Shown one piece after another: positions 26,985-35,657 of a stretch of DNA of 64,000 nucleotides. The position numbers and the translations under genes are program-made. The stretch is from the NCBI GenBank assembly GCA_963703045.1, contig OY969782.1:2046001-2110000 (forward strand), written 5' to 3'. Source of the stretch: Miltoncostaea sp963703045. Lineage in GTDB: Bacteria; Actinomycetota; Thermoleophilia; Miltoncostaeales; Miltoncostaeaceae. The notes beneath the pieces are model-generated. The model was not told the DNA's origin, did no database searches, and worked only from the letters and a program-made list of their open reading frames with translations. Every line of letters begins with the position of its first letter. The first letter of the stretch is position 1.

Positions 26985-26997
26985 CCCCCCTTGAATC

Positions 26998-27011
26998 GCT
27001 GGTTAACCAGC
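26998..27011. promoter_or_regulatory. Perfect 14-bp palindrome GCTGGTTAACCAGC (candidate operator)
   Basis: The palindrome begins 13 bases after the -10 box, so it covers the first transcribed bases of the cysteine operon. That is the usual place for a repressor site. It is unusually AT-rich at its centre for this window. The regulator is not identifiable here. Confidence 0.5.
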
Positions 27012-27029
27012 CGCAGCACGGGAGACGTC

Positions 27030-28217
27030 ATGGCGCGCAGCTACCAGGATCTCCTCGCGTCCGCTCGCGAGCAAGTGCCGGAGGTGCAGGTCGCCGACCT
27101 CGCCGAACGGCGCCAGAGGGGCGACACCCCTCTGGTCATCGACGTCCGCGAGCAGAGCGAGTGGGACGAGGGGCACATCCCCGGGGCGATCCACATCCCC
27201 CGCAGCTTCCTCGAGAGCAGGATCGCCGGGGTGGCGACCCCGGATCAGGAGGTCATCCTGAGCTGTGCGTCCGGCAACCGGTCGCTGCTCGCCGGGACGA
27301 CTCTGCGCGAGATGGGCTTCGGCAACGTCGAGAGCCTGGCGGGCGGGTTCGCCCGCTGGAAGCAGAGCGGCCAGCCGTACGACGTCCCCGCCGCGCTCTC
27401 GCAGGAGCAGCGCTCGCGGTACAGCCGCCACATCCTCATCCCCGAGATGGGCGAGGAGGGCCAGCTCGCCCTGCTGGGGTCGAAGGCCCTGCTGATCGGC
27501 GCGGGCGGACTGGGCTCGCCCGCCGCCTACTACCTCGCCGCGGCCGGCGTGGGCACGCTCGGGCTCGTGGACGACGACGTGGTGGATGCGAGCAACCTGC
27601 AGCGGCAGATCATCCACACGACCGACCGCGTCGGGATGAACAAGGGCGAGTCGGCGCGGATCGCCATCGAGGCGCTCAACCCCGACGTGACGGTCGAGAC
27701 GTATCCGTTCCGGGTCGACAAGTCGAACGTGCTCGACCTGATCGCGGACTACGACGTGATCATCGACGGGACCGACAACTTCCCGACCCGCTACCTGATG
27801 AACGACGCCGCGCTCATGTCGCGCACCCCGCTCGTGCACGCGAGCATCCTGCGCTTCGAGGGCCACGCGTCGGTGTTCACCCCGTACGAGGGGCCCTGCT
27901 ACCGGTGCCTCTTCCCGGAGCCCCCGCCGCCCGACATGGCGCCCTCGTGCGGCGAGGCCGGCGTGCTCGGCGTGCTCTGCGGCGTGATGGGCGGGATCAT
28001 GGCGACCGAGGCGATCAAGCTCCTGCTCGGCATCGGCGACACGCTGTCCGGCCGTCTGCTGATCTACGACGCCCTCGAGATGGGCTTCACCGAGCTCAAG
28101 ATCCGCCGCGACCCGGACTGCCCGGCCTGCGGCCCGAACGCCGAGCTCGAGTTCCGCGACTACGACGCCTGGTGCGCCGGGGTCGGCCGTCACGCAGCGG
28201 GGGTCGCCGCAGCATGA
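27030..28217 (+). CDS. Rhodanese-E1 fusion: sulfur-carrier adenylyltransferase (MoeZ-like)
   Basis: A 395-residue protein with the rhodanese domain first (about 15-118, active Cys in LSCASGNRSL) and the ThiF/MoeB E1 domain second (about 125-380). The E1 part has the nucleotide loop LIGAGGLGSPAAYYLAAAG, the SNLQRQIIH segment, and CYRC and CPAC zinc pairs. It would adenylate and thiolate the C-terminus of the sulfur carrier CysO. MoeZ of mycobacteria has the rhodanese at the C-terminus, so the domain order is reversed. ATG 27030 has a GGGAG site; the stop overlaps cysO (ATGA). Confidence 0.92.
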   Translation: MARSYQDLLASAREQVPEVQVADLAERRQRGDTPLVIDVREQSEWDEGHIPGAIHIPRSFLESRIAGVATPDQEVILSCASGNRSLLAGTTLREMGFGNVESLAGGFARWKQSGQPYDVPAALSQEQRSRYSRHILIPEMGEEGQLALLGSKALLIGAGGLGSPAAYYLAAAGVGTLGLVDDDVVDASNLQRQIIHTTDRVGMNKGESARIAIEALNPDVTVETYPFRVDKSNVLDLIADYDVIIDGTDNFPTRYLMNDAALMSRTPLVHASILRFEGHASVFTPYEGPCYRCLFPEPPPPDMAPSCGEAGVLGVLCGVMGGIMATEAIKLLLGIGDTLSGRLLIYDALEMGFTELKIRRDPDCPACGPNAELEFRDYDAWCAGVGRHAAGVAAA

Positions 28218-28495
28218 GCACGGTGCGGATACCGCCGGTGCTGCGTCAGGCCACCGGGGGCGAGCGCGAGATCGAGGTCCCCGGCGCGACGGTCAGCGAG
28301 GTGCTCGACGCCCTCTACGAGCGGCACCCGGGCGTGCGCACGCAGCTCGTGACGCCCGAGGGCGAGCTCCACAAGTTCGTCAACGTCTACCTCAACGACG
28401 AGGACGTGCGGCTGCTGTCGTGGCTCGAGACCGAGGTCGGTGAGCGGGACACCCTGCTCATCCTCCCCGCAATGGCGGGCGGGGCGCGCCCATGA
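28214..28495 (+). CDS. cysO: CysO-like sulfur carrier protein with a C-terminal extension
   Basis: A 93-residue beta-grasp (MoaD/ThiS) protein: STVRIPPVLRQATGG, VSEVLDALYERHPG, FVNVYLNDEDVR and TLLILPAMAGGARP. In active carriers the chain ends in Gly-Gly, which is turned into a thiocarboxylate. Here Gly-Gly is followed by Ala-Arg-Pro, so three residues must be removed first, plausibly by the JAMM protease encoded two genes downstream. It lies between the E1 and cysM with ATGA overlaps on both sides. Confidence 0.9.
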   Translation: MSTVRIPPVLRQATGGEREIEVPGATVSEVLDALYERHPGVRTQLVTPEGELHKFVNVYLNDEDVRLLSWLETEVGERDTLLILPAMAGGARP

Positions 28496-29460
28496 CCCCG
28501 CTCTCGGCGCTCGGGGCGCCCCCCCTCGAGGTGTCGGCCGACCTCATCGGCACGATCGGCAACACCCCGCTGGTCGAGCTGCAGCGCGTGTCGCCCAATC
28601 CGGACGTCCGCATCCTCGCCAAGCTCGAGAGCCACAACCCGACCGGCTCGATCAAGGACCGCACGGCGCTCTCGCTGATCGAGGACGCCGAGCAGCGCGG
28701 CAAGATCCGGCCCGGCGACACGATCATGGAGCCGACCTCCGGCAACACCGGGATCTCGCTGGCGATGATCTGCCGCGTCCGCGGCTACAAGCTGGTCGCG
28801 GTGATGCCGGAGAACGTGACACCCGAGCGTCGTCAGCTGCTCACCCTCTACGGGGCCGAGATCGTGCCGACCGACGGCGAGTTCGGCTCGAACGGCGCGG
28901 TCGAGGTGGCGCGCAGGCTGTCCGCCGAGAACGGGCTCTACATGCCGTTCCAGTACGGCAACCCGGCCAATCCCCGGGCGCACTACGAGGGCACCGCGGA
29001 GGAGATCGTGCGCGACTGCCCCGAGCTCGACGTCTTCGTGGCCGGCCTCGGCACCGGCGGCACCCTCATGGGCGCGTCGCGCCGCCTGAAGGAGCACCGC
29101 CCCGAGATCCAGGTGGTCGCCTGCGAGCCGCTGCAGGGCGACCCCGTGAGCGGCCTCCGCAGCCTGGACGACGGCTTCGTGCCGCCGATCCTCGACCTGG
29201 CCCGGCTCGACCGCAAGCTGCTGGTCGGCAACCGCGACGCGATCGTCATGACCCGCCGGCTGGCGTCGGAGGAGGGCATCTTCGCCGGCGTCTCGTCGGG
29301 CGCCGTCATCCACACCTGCGTGCGCGTGGCCGAGCGCATGGAGCGCGGCACCATCGTGGGGATCATCTGCGACGGCGGCTGGAAGTACCTGTCGTCCGGC
29401 CTGTGGACCGACGACGTCGACGCGGTCGAGGAGCGCGTCAACAGCGGCATCTTCTGGTAG
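28492..29460 (+). CDS. cysM: Cysteine synthase CysM (sulfur-carrier dependent)
   Basis: A 322-residue PLP enzyme of the cysteine synthase family. The PLP lysine is Lys55 in NPTGSIKDR. The substrate loop is EPTSGNTGISLA and the phosphate loop is GLGTGGTLMG. The C-terminus ends in SGIFW; mycobacterial CysM also has a conserved aromatic tail used to receive the CysO thiocarboxylate. Gene order with cysO and mec supports the CysO route, in which O-phosphoserine is converted to a CysO-cysteine adduct. Confidence 0.95.
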   Translation: MTPLSALGAPPLEVSADLIGTIGNTPLVELQRVSPNPDVRILAKLESHNPTGSIKDRTALSLIEDAEQRGKIRPGDTIMEPTSGNTGISLAMICRVRGYKLVAVMPENVTPERRQLLTLYGAEIVPTDGEFGSNGAVEVARRLSAENGLYMPFQYGNPANPRAHYEGTAEEIVRDCPELDVFVAGLGTGGTLMGASRRLKEHRPEIQVVACEPLQGDPVSGLRSLDDGFVPPILDLARLDRKLLVGNRDAIVMTRRLASEEGIFAGVSSGAVIHTCVRVAERMERGTIVGIICDGGWKYLSSGLWTDDVDAVEERVNSGIFW

Positions 29461-29470
29461 ACCGCCGGCC

Positions 29471-29881
29471 GTGAGGATCGCCCCCGAGCTCGCCCAGGAG
29501 CTGGTCGACCACGCCCTGGCCGACCTCCCGAACGAGTGCTGCGGCATGATCGCCGGCCGCGGCGGCACGGCCACCCGGGTGCTGCGCGCCTCCAACAGCG
29601 AGGGCAGCCCGTTCATGTACGTCATGGACCCGCGCGAGCAGCTGCGGATGATGGACGCGATCGACGACGCGGGCGACGACCTGCTGGCGATCTACCACTC
29701 GCACACCCGCTCGGCGGCGTACCCCTCGCGAACGGACCTGGAGCTCGCGTTCTACCCGGATACGCTGTACCTCATCGTGTCCATCGCCGACCGTGACGCG
29801 CCGCAGATCCGCGCGTTCCGGTTGAGCAAGGGCGCCCCAGAGGGCGAGCAGATCGCCGAGGAGAGGGTGGAGATCGAATGA
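29471..29881 (+). CDS. mec: JAMM metalloprotease Mec
   Basis: A 136-residue JAB1/MPN+ zinc peptidase. The metal site is IYHSHTRSAAYPSRTD (HxH...D) with the upstream Glu in NECCG. In mycobacteria Mec releases cysteine from CysO. Here it may also trim the Ala-Arg-Pro tail of CysO. GTG start; the stop overlaps the lipoprotein gene by ATGA. Confidence 0.93.
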   Translation: MRIAPELAQELVDHALADLPNECCGMIAGRGGTATRVLRASNSEGSPFMYVMDPREQLRMMDAIDDAGDDLLAIYHSHTRSAAYPSRTDLELAFYPDTLYLIVSIADRDAPQIRAFRLSKGAPEGEQIAEERVEIE

Positions 29882-30582
29882 GCAAGCGCGTGTTGGCGAC
29901 GACGGCCATGGCGGCCGCGCTCGCGTTGGCCGGGCTCTCGGGGTGCGGGGGGTCGTCCGACGTCGTGACGCAGACCATCACCACGGACACCGTTCCCACG
30001 GCCGCCGCACCGGCCACGACGGCGCCCGCGACGACCCCGGCGCCGACGAGCGTGGGCGAGGACCGCCTGCCGCCCGGCGGCACGCTGCCCGGCACGCGGC
30101 CGGGGACCAGCCGCCCCCTCGACGACGCGCAGGAGTTCGTCGACACGCTCTACCAGACCGGCGACCCGTCGAAGCCCGCCGCCGCCGAGCGGCTCGAGGC
30201 GGCCGGCTACGTGAGCGGGATCCTCCGCGACGAGCTCGGCTCCGACCCCACCACCGGCATCGCGCTGTTCCGCACCTACGCCATCGTCGTGCGCGACCCC
30301 GCCGCGGCGCAGGTCGAGGTGGACGACGCCGCCGACGAGGTGGAGTCCGCCAGCTCCGCGCCCTCGCGCGACATCTCGGTGCCCGACATCCCCGGCGCGC
30401 GCGCCCTGCGGCTCGACATCGACCAGGCCGGCACCACCGGCTCGGTGGCCTTCGTGACCTTCGCGGTCGGGCCGTACATCTACGGCCTGCAGGGCGTGGC
30501 CACCTCGGCCGACGCCCTGCCGCAGGACCAGTTGGTGGAGGCGGCGCGCACCCTCTACGCGCGGGTGAGCGCCACCCCCTGA
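29878..30582 (+). CDS. Putative lipoprotein of the cysteine operon
   Basis: A 234-residue exported protein. It has a lipobox LSGC with Cys23, a Thr/Pro/Ala-rich linker (about 30-75) and a folded domain from about 80 (LDDAQEFVDTLYQTGDP to LVEAARTLYARVSATP). No family recognised. It is translationally coupled to mec, but nothing in it points to sulfur metabolism, so it may simply share the transcript. Confidence 0.78.
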   Translation: MSKRVLATTAMAAALALAGLSGCGGSSDVVTQTITTDTVPTAAAPATTAPATTPAPTSVGEDRLPPGGTLPGTRPGTSRPLDDAQEFVDTLYQTGDPSKPAAAERLEAAGYVSGILRDELGSDPTTGIALFRTYAIVVRDPAAAQVEVDDAADEVESASSAPSRDISVPDIPGARALRLDIDQAGTTGSVAFVTFAVGPYIYGLQGVATSADALPQDQLVEAARTLYARVSATP

Positions 30583-30594
30583 CCCGTCGCCCGG

Positions 30595-30620
30595 GCCGGC
30601 CGCCCTACGAGGCGGCCGGC
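30595..30620. terminator. Hairpin between the convergent lipoprotein and NYN genes
   Basis: A 10-bp stem (GCCGGCCGCC with GGCGGCCGGC) has a 6-base loop that includes the NYN gene stop codon. It starts 13 bases after the lipoprotein stop. Confidence 0.55.
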
Positions 30621-32479
30621 TCGGCCTTCTTGGCGCGGGTGCGCCGCTTCGGCTTGGGGGCCGCCTCGGCGTCCCCGGCGTCGGCGGTCGGCGCCTCCGC
30701 GGGCGTCTCCCCCGCGGCGGCCGGCTCGGCCTTCTTGGCACGGGTGCGCCGCTTCGGCTTGGGGGCCGCCTCGGCGTCCCCGGCGTCGGCGGTCGACGCC
30801 TCCGCGGACGTCTCCTCGGCGGCGGCCGGCTCGGCCTTCTTGGCGCGGGTGCGCCGCTTCGGCTTGGGGGCCGCCTCGGCGTCCCCGGCGTCGGCGGTCG
30901 ACGCCTCCGCGGACGTCTCCTCGGCGGCGGCCGGCTCGGCCTTCTTGGCGCGGGTGCGCCGCTTGGGCGCCGGGGCCGGATCGTCGGCGACGGGCGCCGC
31001 GGTCGCGGGGGCGCCGTCGTCGAGCACGGGCTCCTCCGCGGCGGTGCGACGGCGCACGCGGCGGCGGCCGGGGGCGGGAGTCTCCTCCGGGGCCGCGGCG
31101 GTCAGGGCGTCGCCCGACGGGGGCGTGGAGCTCTCGTCGCCCGGTGTCGCCTCCGGCGCGGTCTCGCCGGCCTCGGGCTCGGGCGTCGCGCGACGGCGGC
31201 GACGGCGACGGCCGGCGTCCTCGGGCTCGTCGGCCACCGGCGCCTCGGGGGCCTCCACGTCGGCGACGTCGGTCTCGGGGGCGGGCGCCGCGAGGACGTC
31301 CTCCTCGGCCAGCTCCTCCAGATCGGCCACGGTGGGCTCGGGGTCGGCCCCGGCGCCGCGGCGGCGCCGGCGGCGCGTGCTGCGGGCGGGGGCGGCGCCC
31401 GCGGCGGTGTCCGATGCCTCGACCAGGTCGGGCACGTCCTCGCCGACCTCCGGGCCGAGCATGATCATGTCCTCGTACGAGATGGGCTCGTCGAGCGGCG
31501 GCAGGGTGCCCAGGTCGAGGTCGGGCGTCGGGGTCACGACGACCTCGAACACCTCGGCGCCGGGCGCGAGGGCCTCGACCGCCGCGCCGGCGGCGACGCT
31601 CGACTGCTCGGAGCGGCCGCGGCCGCCGCGACGCCGGCGTCGGCGCCCGTCGGTCTCGTCGCCGCCGCGCTCGGAGAAGCGCTCCGACGGCGCCGCGGCC
31701 GCGGGCACGACCGGCGCCGCCACCGCGGTCGTCCCCAGCTCGACGCGGTAGGTGCCGCTGCGCGGGTCGGTCTCGAGGCGGACCATGCCGGTGCCGCCGG
31801 CCTCCTCCAGGAACTTCGAGAAGGTCGAGAAGCCGTGCTCGCTCTCGTCGAAGGCCGGGTACTTGCGGCGCATCGAGTCCTTGACGATGCTCGCGAGCGG
31901 CCACTCGACACCCTCGCGCTGGAGCGCGGTGAGCGTCTCCTGCAGCAGGCCGACCGGGTTCAGGTTGGCGCCGCTGCCGCTGCTGCGACGCGAGGTCTGA
32001 CCGCCGGCGGCGCGCGCCGCGAGCAGGTCGTAGAAGATGAACTCGTCGCAGTTGGCGATCAGCAGCTCGCTGGCCGACTCGCGGTTGCCGACGCCGATGA
32101 CGCGCTTGTTCAGCTCGCGCAGCTTGCCGACCAGCGGCGTGAAGTCGCTGTCGCCGGACACGATCACGAAGTTGTTGACGTGCTCGCGGCTGTAGGCCAG
32201 CTCCATCGCGTCGACGGCCATCTGGATGTCGGCGCGGTTCTTCGCGCCCTCGCGGGCGGACGGCATCTCGATCAGGCCGAGGCCGGCGTTCTGCAGCTCG
32301 TGCCGCGCGTCGCGGTAGCGACTCCAGTCGGCGTAGGCGCGCTTCACCAGTACCCGGCCCTTCTCGGCCAGTCGGTTCAGCACCAGGTGGATGTCGAAGT
32401 CGCCTCGTCCCTTGGCCCCGGGGCGGGCCATGTTCTCGAAGTCAACCAGCACGGCGAGTGAGCTCTCGTGCTCAGCCAT
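30605..32479 (-). CDS. NYN-domain nuclease with LOTUS domain and basic repeat tail
   Basis: A 624-residue protein. The N-terminal NYN (PIN-like, LabA type) domain has the acidic set Asp13 in LVDFEN, Asp84/Asp90 in NRADIQMAVDAM and Asp110/Asp112 in SGDSDF. An OST-HTH/LOTUS RNA-binding domain spans about 172-247. The remaining 370 residues are low complexity: acidic and Ala-rich stretches alternate with blocks of Arg (RRRRRRGGRGR, STRRRRRRG). The end is three repeats of 35 residues holding KPKRRTRAKKAEP. It is probably an RNA-processing or RNA-binding protein. It has a leader of about 90 bases. Confidence 0.88.
   Translation of the reverse strand: MAEHESSLAVLVDFENMARPGAKGRGDFDIHLVLNRLAEKGRVLVKRAYADWSRYRDARHELQNAGLGLIEMPSAREGAKNRADIQMAVDAMELAYSREHVNNFVIVSGDSDFTPLVGKLRELNKRVIGVGNRESASELLIANCDEFIFYDLLAARAAGGQTSRRSSGSGANLNPVGLLQETLTALQREGVEWPLASIVKDSMRRKYPAFDESEHGFSTFSKFLEEAGGTGMVRLETDPRSGTYRVELGTTAVAAPVVPAAAAPSERFSERGGDETDGRRRRRRGGRGRSEQSSVAAGAAVEALAPGAEVFEVVVTPTPDLDLGTLPPLDEPISYEDMIMLGPEVGEDVPDLVEASDTAAGAAPARSTRRRRRRGAGADPEPTVADLEELAEEDVLAAPAPETDVADVEAPEAPVADEPEDAGRRRRRRRATPEPEAGETAPEATPGDESSTPPSGDALTAAAPEETPAPGRRRVRRRTAAEEPVLDDGAPATAAPVADDPAPAPKRRTRAKKAEPAAAEETSAEASTADAGDAEAAPKPKRRTRAKKAEPAAAEETSAEASTADAGDAEAAPKPKRRTRAKKAEPAAAGETPAEAPTADAGDAEAAPKPKRRTRAKKAEPAAS
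30611..30964 (-). repeat. 105-bp in-frame tandem repeat (3.4 units)
   Basis: Units begin at 30611, 30716, 30821 and 30926 (the last is partial). Each full unit encodes 35 residues ending in KPKRRTRAKKAEP. The two central units are almost identical, which indicates recent duplication or slippage. Confidence 0.92.
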
Positions 32480-32576
32480 GGGGTCCTCCAGATCTTTTCT
32501 CGGTGGGCCGCCCGGGAGCGGGCGGCGGGTCAGGCGGCGGTATGCCGGGTCGCCCGCGCGTACGCAGGCGGTCGGA

Positions 32577-32582
32577 ATGCTA
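32577..32582 (-). promoter_or_regulatory. -10 box (TAGCAT) for the NYN gene
   Basis: TAGCAT on the minus strand lies 97 bases before ATG 32479. It is divergent from the gltA promoter. Confidence 0.4.
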
Positions 32583-32643
32583 GCAGTCGCGCGGGATCTG
32601 ACCTTTCCGCGCCGCCGGTCAGCCCACGGAGGCCTCCCGCCAC

Positions 32644-32649
32644 TACAAT
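32644..32649 (+). promoter_or_regulatory. -10 box (TACAAT) for gltA
   Basis: TACAAT lies 59 bases before ATG 32709. The leader contains an AAGGGA ribosome site 9-10 bases before that ATG, which is why ATG 32709 is preferred over the ATG at 32700. Confidence 0.55.
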
Positions 32650-32708
32650 CCCCGGGAGACCCAGAGGGCACCGGCAGGTGCGCAATCCGCGTCAAGGGAA
32701 TGCTTTTC

Positions 32709-34037
<1,329 letters not shown>

Positions 34038-34046
34038 ACGCACCTC

Positions 34047-34084
34047 CCGCCCGCCGGCCCGGAGCGCTCCGGGCCGGCGGGCGG
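34047..34084 (+). terminator. 38-bp perfect palindrome after gltA
   Basis: The sequence is fully self-complementary around the centre at 34065/34066 and begins 9 bases after the stop codon. It can form a very stable hairpin. No T-run follows. Confidence 0.7.
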
Positions 34085-34135
34085 CCGTCGTCCCGGGCCC
34101 GGAGTCGCGCCGTGCGCCCGCGGCCCCCGCGGGCG

Positions 34136-34618
34136 TCAGCCGGCGGTCGCCCCGCTCCTCGCGGCCCGGTCGGCGACGGCGCCCAGCAGCTCGACCAGCT
34201 GCGCCAGCTCGCTGTCGTCGAGCGCGTCCCAGATGCGCCGGATCAGGTCCTCGCGCCCGGGCAGCGCATCGTGCGCGACGGCCACGCCCTGGTCGGTCAC
34301 GTGGGCCTGCACCATGCGCCCGTCGGTCGGATGGGGCAGGCGCTCGACCAGCCCGCCCCGCTCGAGCCCGTCGACCAGCTTGGTCACGTTGGGCCGGGTC
34401 ACGTTGAGCTCGTCGCCCAGCGCGTGCAGGCAGGCACGGTGCCCGGCGCTGCAGCACAGCGCCTCCAGCACCCCGAGCTTGGCGTCCGACAGCCCGAAGC
34501 CGGCGGCGTGCCGGTCGCGCTCCCGCGCGGCCGCGCACGACACGCGCTCGAGGACGTCGGCCGCGCGGCGCGCGAGCTCCGCGCGACCGGGCTCGTCGTC
34601 GGTCGTTGCCCGGTTCAT
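34136..34618 (-). CDS. MarR family transcriptional regulator
   Basis: A 160-residue winged-helix protein. The DNA-binding helix-turn-helix is LGDELNVTRPNVTKLVDGLERGG and the wing is LVERLPHPTDGRMVQAHVT. Helices at both ends form the dimer interface. It starts at ATG 34618 after a GGAGG site. The divergent gene at 34684 shares its promoter region, which contains an inverted repeat, so it may regulate itself and that neighbour. Confidence 0.9.
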   Translation of the reverse strand: MNRATTDDEPGRAELARRAADVLERVSCAAARERDRHAAGFGLSDAKLGVLEALCCSAGHRACLHALGDELNVTRPNVTKLVDGLERGGLVERLPHPTDGRMVQAHVTDQGVAVAHDALPGREDLIRRIWDALDDSELAQLVELLGAVADRAARSGATAG

Positions 34619-34626
34619 CACCTCCG

Positions 34627-34632
34627 ACGGTA
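34627..34632 (-). promoter_or_regulatory. -10 box (TACCGT) for the marR gene
   Basis: TACCGT on the minus strand ends 8 bases before ATG 34618. Confidence 0.35.
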
Positions 34633-34640
34633 CCACTCCC

Positions 34641-34655
34641 GACGGGCGCGCCGTC
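34641..34655. promoter_or_regulatory. Inverted repeat GACGG-N5-CCGTC between divergent promoters
   Basis: The repeat lies between the two -10 boxes of the marR and SHOCT genes and reaches the expected -35 position of the plus-strand promoter. MarR proteins bind short inverted repeats in such places; the assignment is inference. Confidence 0.3.
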
Positions 34656-34671
34656 AAGCCGCGGCCCGCGC

Positions 34672-34677
34672 TAGTCT
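34672..34677 (+). promoter_or_regulatory. -10 box (TAGTCT) for the SHOCT gene
   Basis: TAGTCT ends 6 bases before ATG 34684. Confidence 0.5.
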
Positions 34678-34683
34678 CTGCGT

Positions 34684-34954
34684 ATGACCGATCCCCAGGA
34701 GCAGATGCGCCAGGCGGCGCGCGAGGTGGGCCAGGAGCTCGCCCGCGTCGTCGACCAGGCCACACGCCTCGCCCGCCAGGCCGGTGAGGACCTCGGCCGC
34801 CTCGTGGGCGACCCGCGCGGCGCCGATGCGCCCCCGTCGCCGCCCCGACTCGCCCGCGGACCTGATCCGCGAGGTCGGGCGCCTGCGCGACGAGGGGCTC
34901 ATCACCGAGGAGGAGTTCCAATCCAAGAAGGCCGACCTGCTGGGGCGCGTGTGA
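34684..34954 (+). CDS. SHOCT-domain protein, frame broken by one extra base near 34831
   Basis: The N-terminal part is an amphipathic helix region (DPQEQMRQAAREVGQELARV). The C-terminal part, in the next frame, is a SHOCT domain: ADLIREVGRLRDEGLITEEE, then FQSKKADLLGRV. Removing one C from the C5 run at 34831-34835 joins them into an 89-residue protein. The 34684-34954 span is 3n+1 bases, and its stop overlaps the next gene start by GTGA. Read without repair, the first frame runs on through the downstream gene to 35313, which is misleading. SHOCT domains are short oligomerisation modules at protein ends. Confidence 0.75.
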
Positions 34955-35313
34955 GCGCGCCGGAGGGCTGGACCGAGCTGCTGGGCGGCCTCGAGCCGCA
35001 CGTCTCACCCGAGTGGACGCGGCACGCACATGAGAGCGGCGACCAGGGATGGGTGCGCCTGATCCTGCTCGTCGACGCGCACCACCAGCTCTCGACGCCG
35101 CGCGTGAGCGAGAAGGTCGCGATGACGATGGCCGACCTGGCAGTCGACCGCGACGGCGAGCGCGAGGGCTGGGAGGCGATCCGCGAGAAGGCCCAGACCG
35201 AGCGCCTCGAGCTGGTCGCGAGCCTGGTGGACGCCTCCGAGGGCCTGCTGCCCACCGAGCTGCTGCCGTTGTTCGTGCGCTCGATCGAGGCCGCTCCCCC
35301 GGGCATGGGCTAG
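34951..35313 (+). CDS. Conserved hypothetical protein
   Basis: A 120-residue, mostly helical, acidic protein from GTG 34951 (SAPEGWTELLGGLEPHVSPE, RVSEKVAMTMADLAVDRDGE, LLPTELLPLFVRSIEA). No family recognised. The GTGA overlap with the SHOCT gene fixes the start. It probably shares a transcript with the SHOCT gene, opposite marR. Confidence 0.7.
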   Translation: MSAPEGWTELLGGLEPHVSPEWTRHAHESGDQGWVRLILLVDAHHQLSTPRVSEKVAMTMADLAVDRDGEREGWEAIREKAQTERLELVASLVDASEGLLPTELLPLFVRSIEAAPPGMG

Positions 35314-35350
35314 CCCCATCGCCGGAGGGCAGCACCCCACCGACGAGGAT

Positions 35351-35371
35351 CGGGAGCGCACATCGCTCCCG
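35351..35371 (+). promoter_or_regulatory. Stem-loop directly before the SnoaL-like gene
   Basis: CGGGAGCG-cacat-CGCTCCCG is a perfect 8-bp stem that ends at the base before GTG 35372. The stem contains GGGAG, the only ribosome-site-like sequence nearby. It could hide that site or end the upstream transcript. Confidence 0.35.
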
Positions 35372-35653
35372 GTGCTCGAGGCCGTGCTCGACGCCTCGCG
35401 CGCACGCGACGCCGACGGCCTCGCCGAGCTCTACGACCAGCACGCCGTGTGGCTGGCGCCCGAGGGCACGCTGCGCGGTCGCGACGCGGCCGTCGCCGCC
35501 CACGCGGCGATCGCCGCCGAGGCGCGCGGCTGGTCGGCGCCCCAGCAGCACGGTGCGCGCGCGGTGCTGCGGTGGTCGGGCACGGCGGGCGCCGCGGGCG
35601 CGATCGTGGTCGAGGTGCGGCGCGGCCGCCTGATCTTCGCGGCGAGCGCCTAG
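35372..35653 (+). CDS. SnoaL/NTF2-like protein
   Basis: A 93-residue protein with the NTF2 pattern: VLEAVLDASRARDADGLAELY, DQHAVWLAPEGTLRGRDAAV and a C-terminal strand GAIVVEVRRGRLIFAASA. This fold holds small enzymes and binding proteins; no active residues can be named. GTG 35372 is the only usable start; the reading frame is open further upstream but without a start codon. Confidence 0.68.
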   Translation: MLEAVLDASRARDADGLAELYDQHAVWLAPEGTLRGRDAAVAAHAAIAAEARGWSAPQQHGARAVLRWSGTAGAAGAIVVEVRRGRLIFAASA

Positions 35654-35657
35654 GGGT

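Noticed and set aside
30611..30964. Tandem 105-bp repeats as a possible CRISPR array
   Set aside because: The units are contiguous, in frame and protein-coding, with no spacers.
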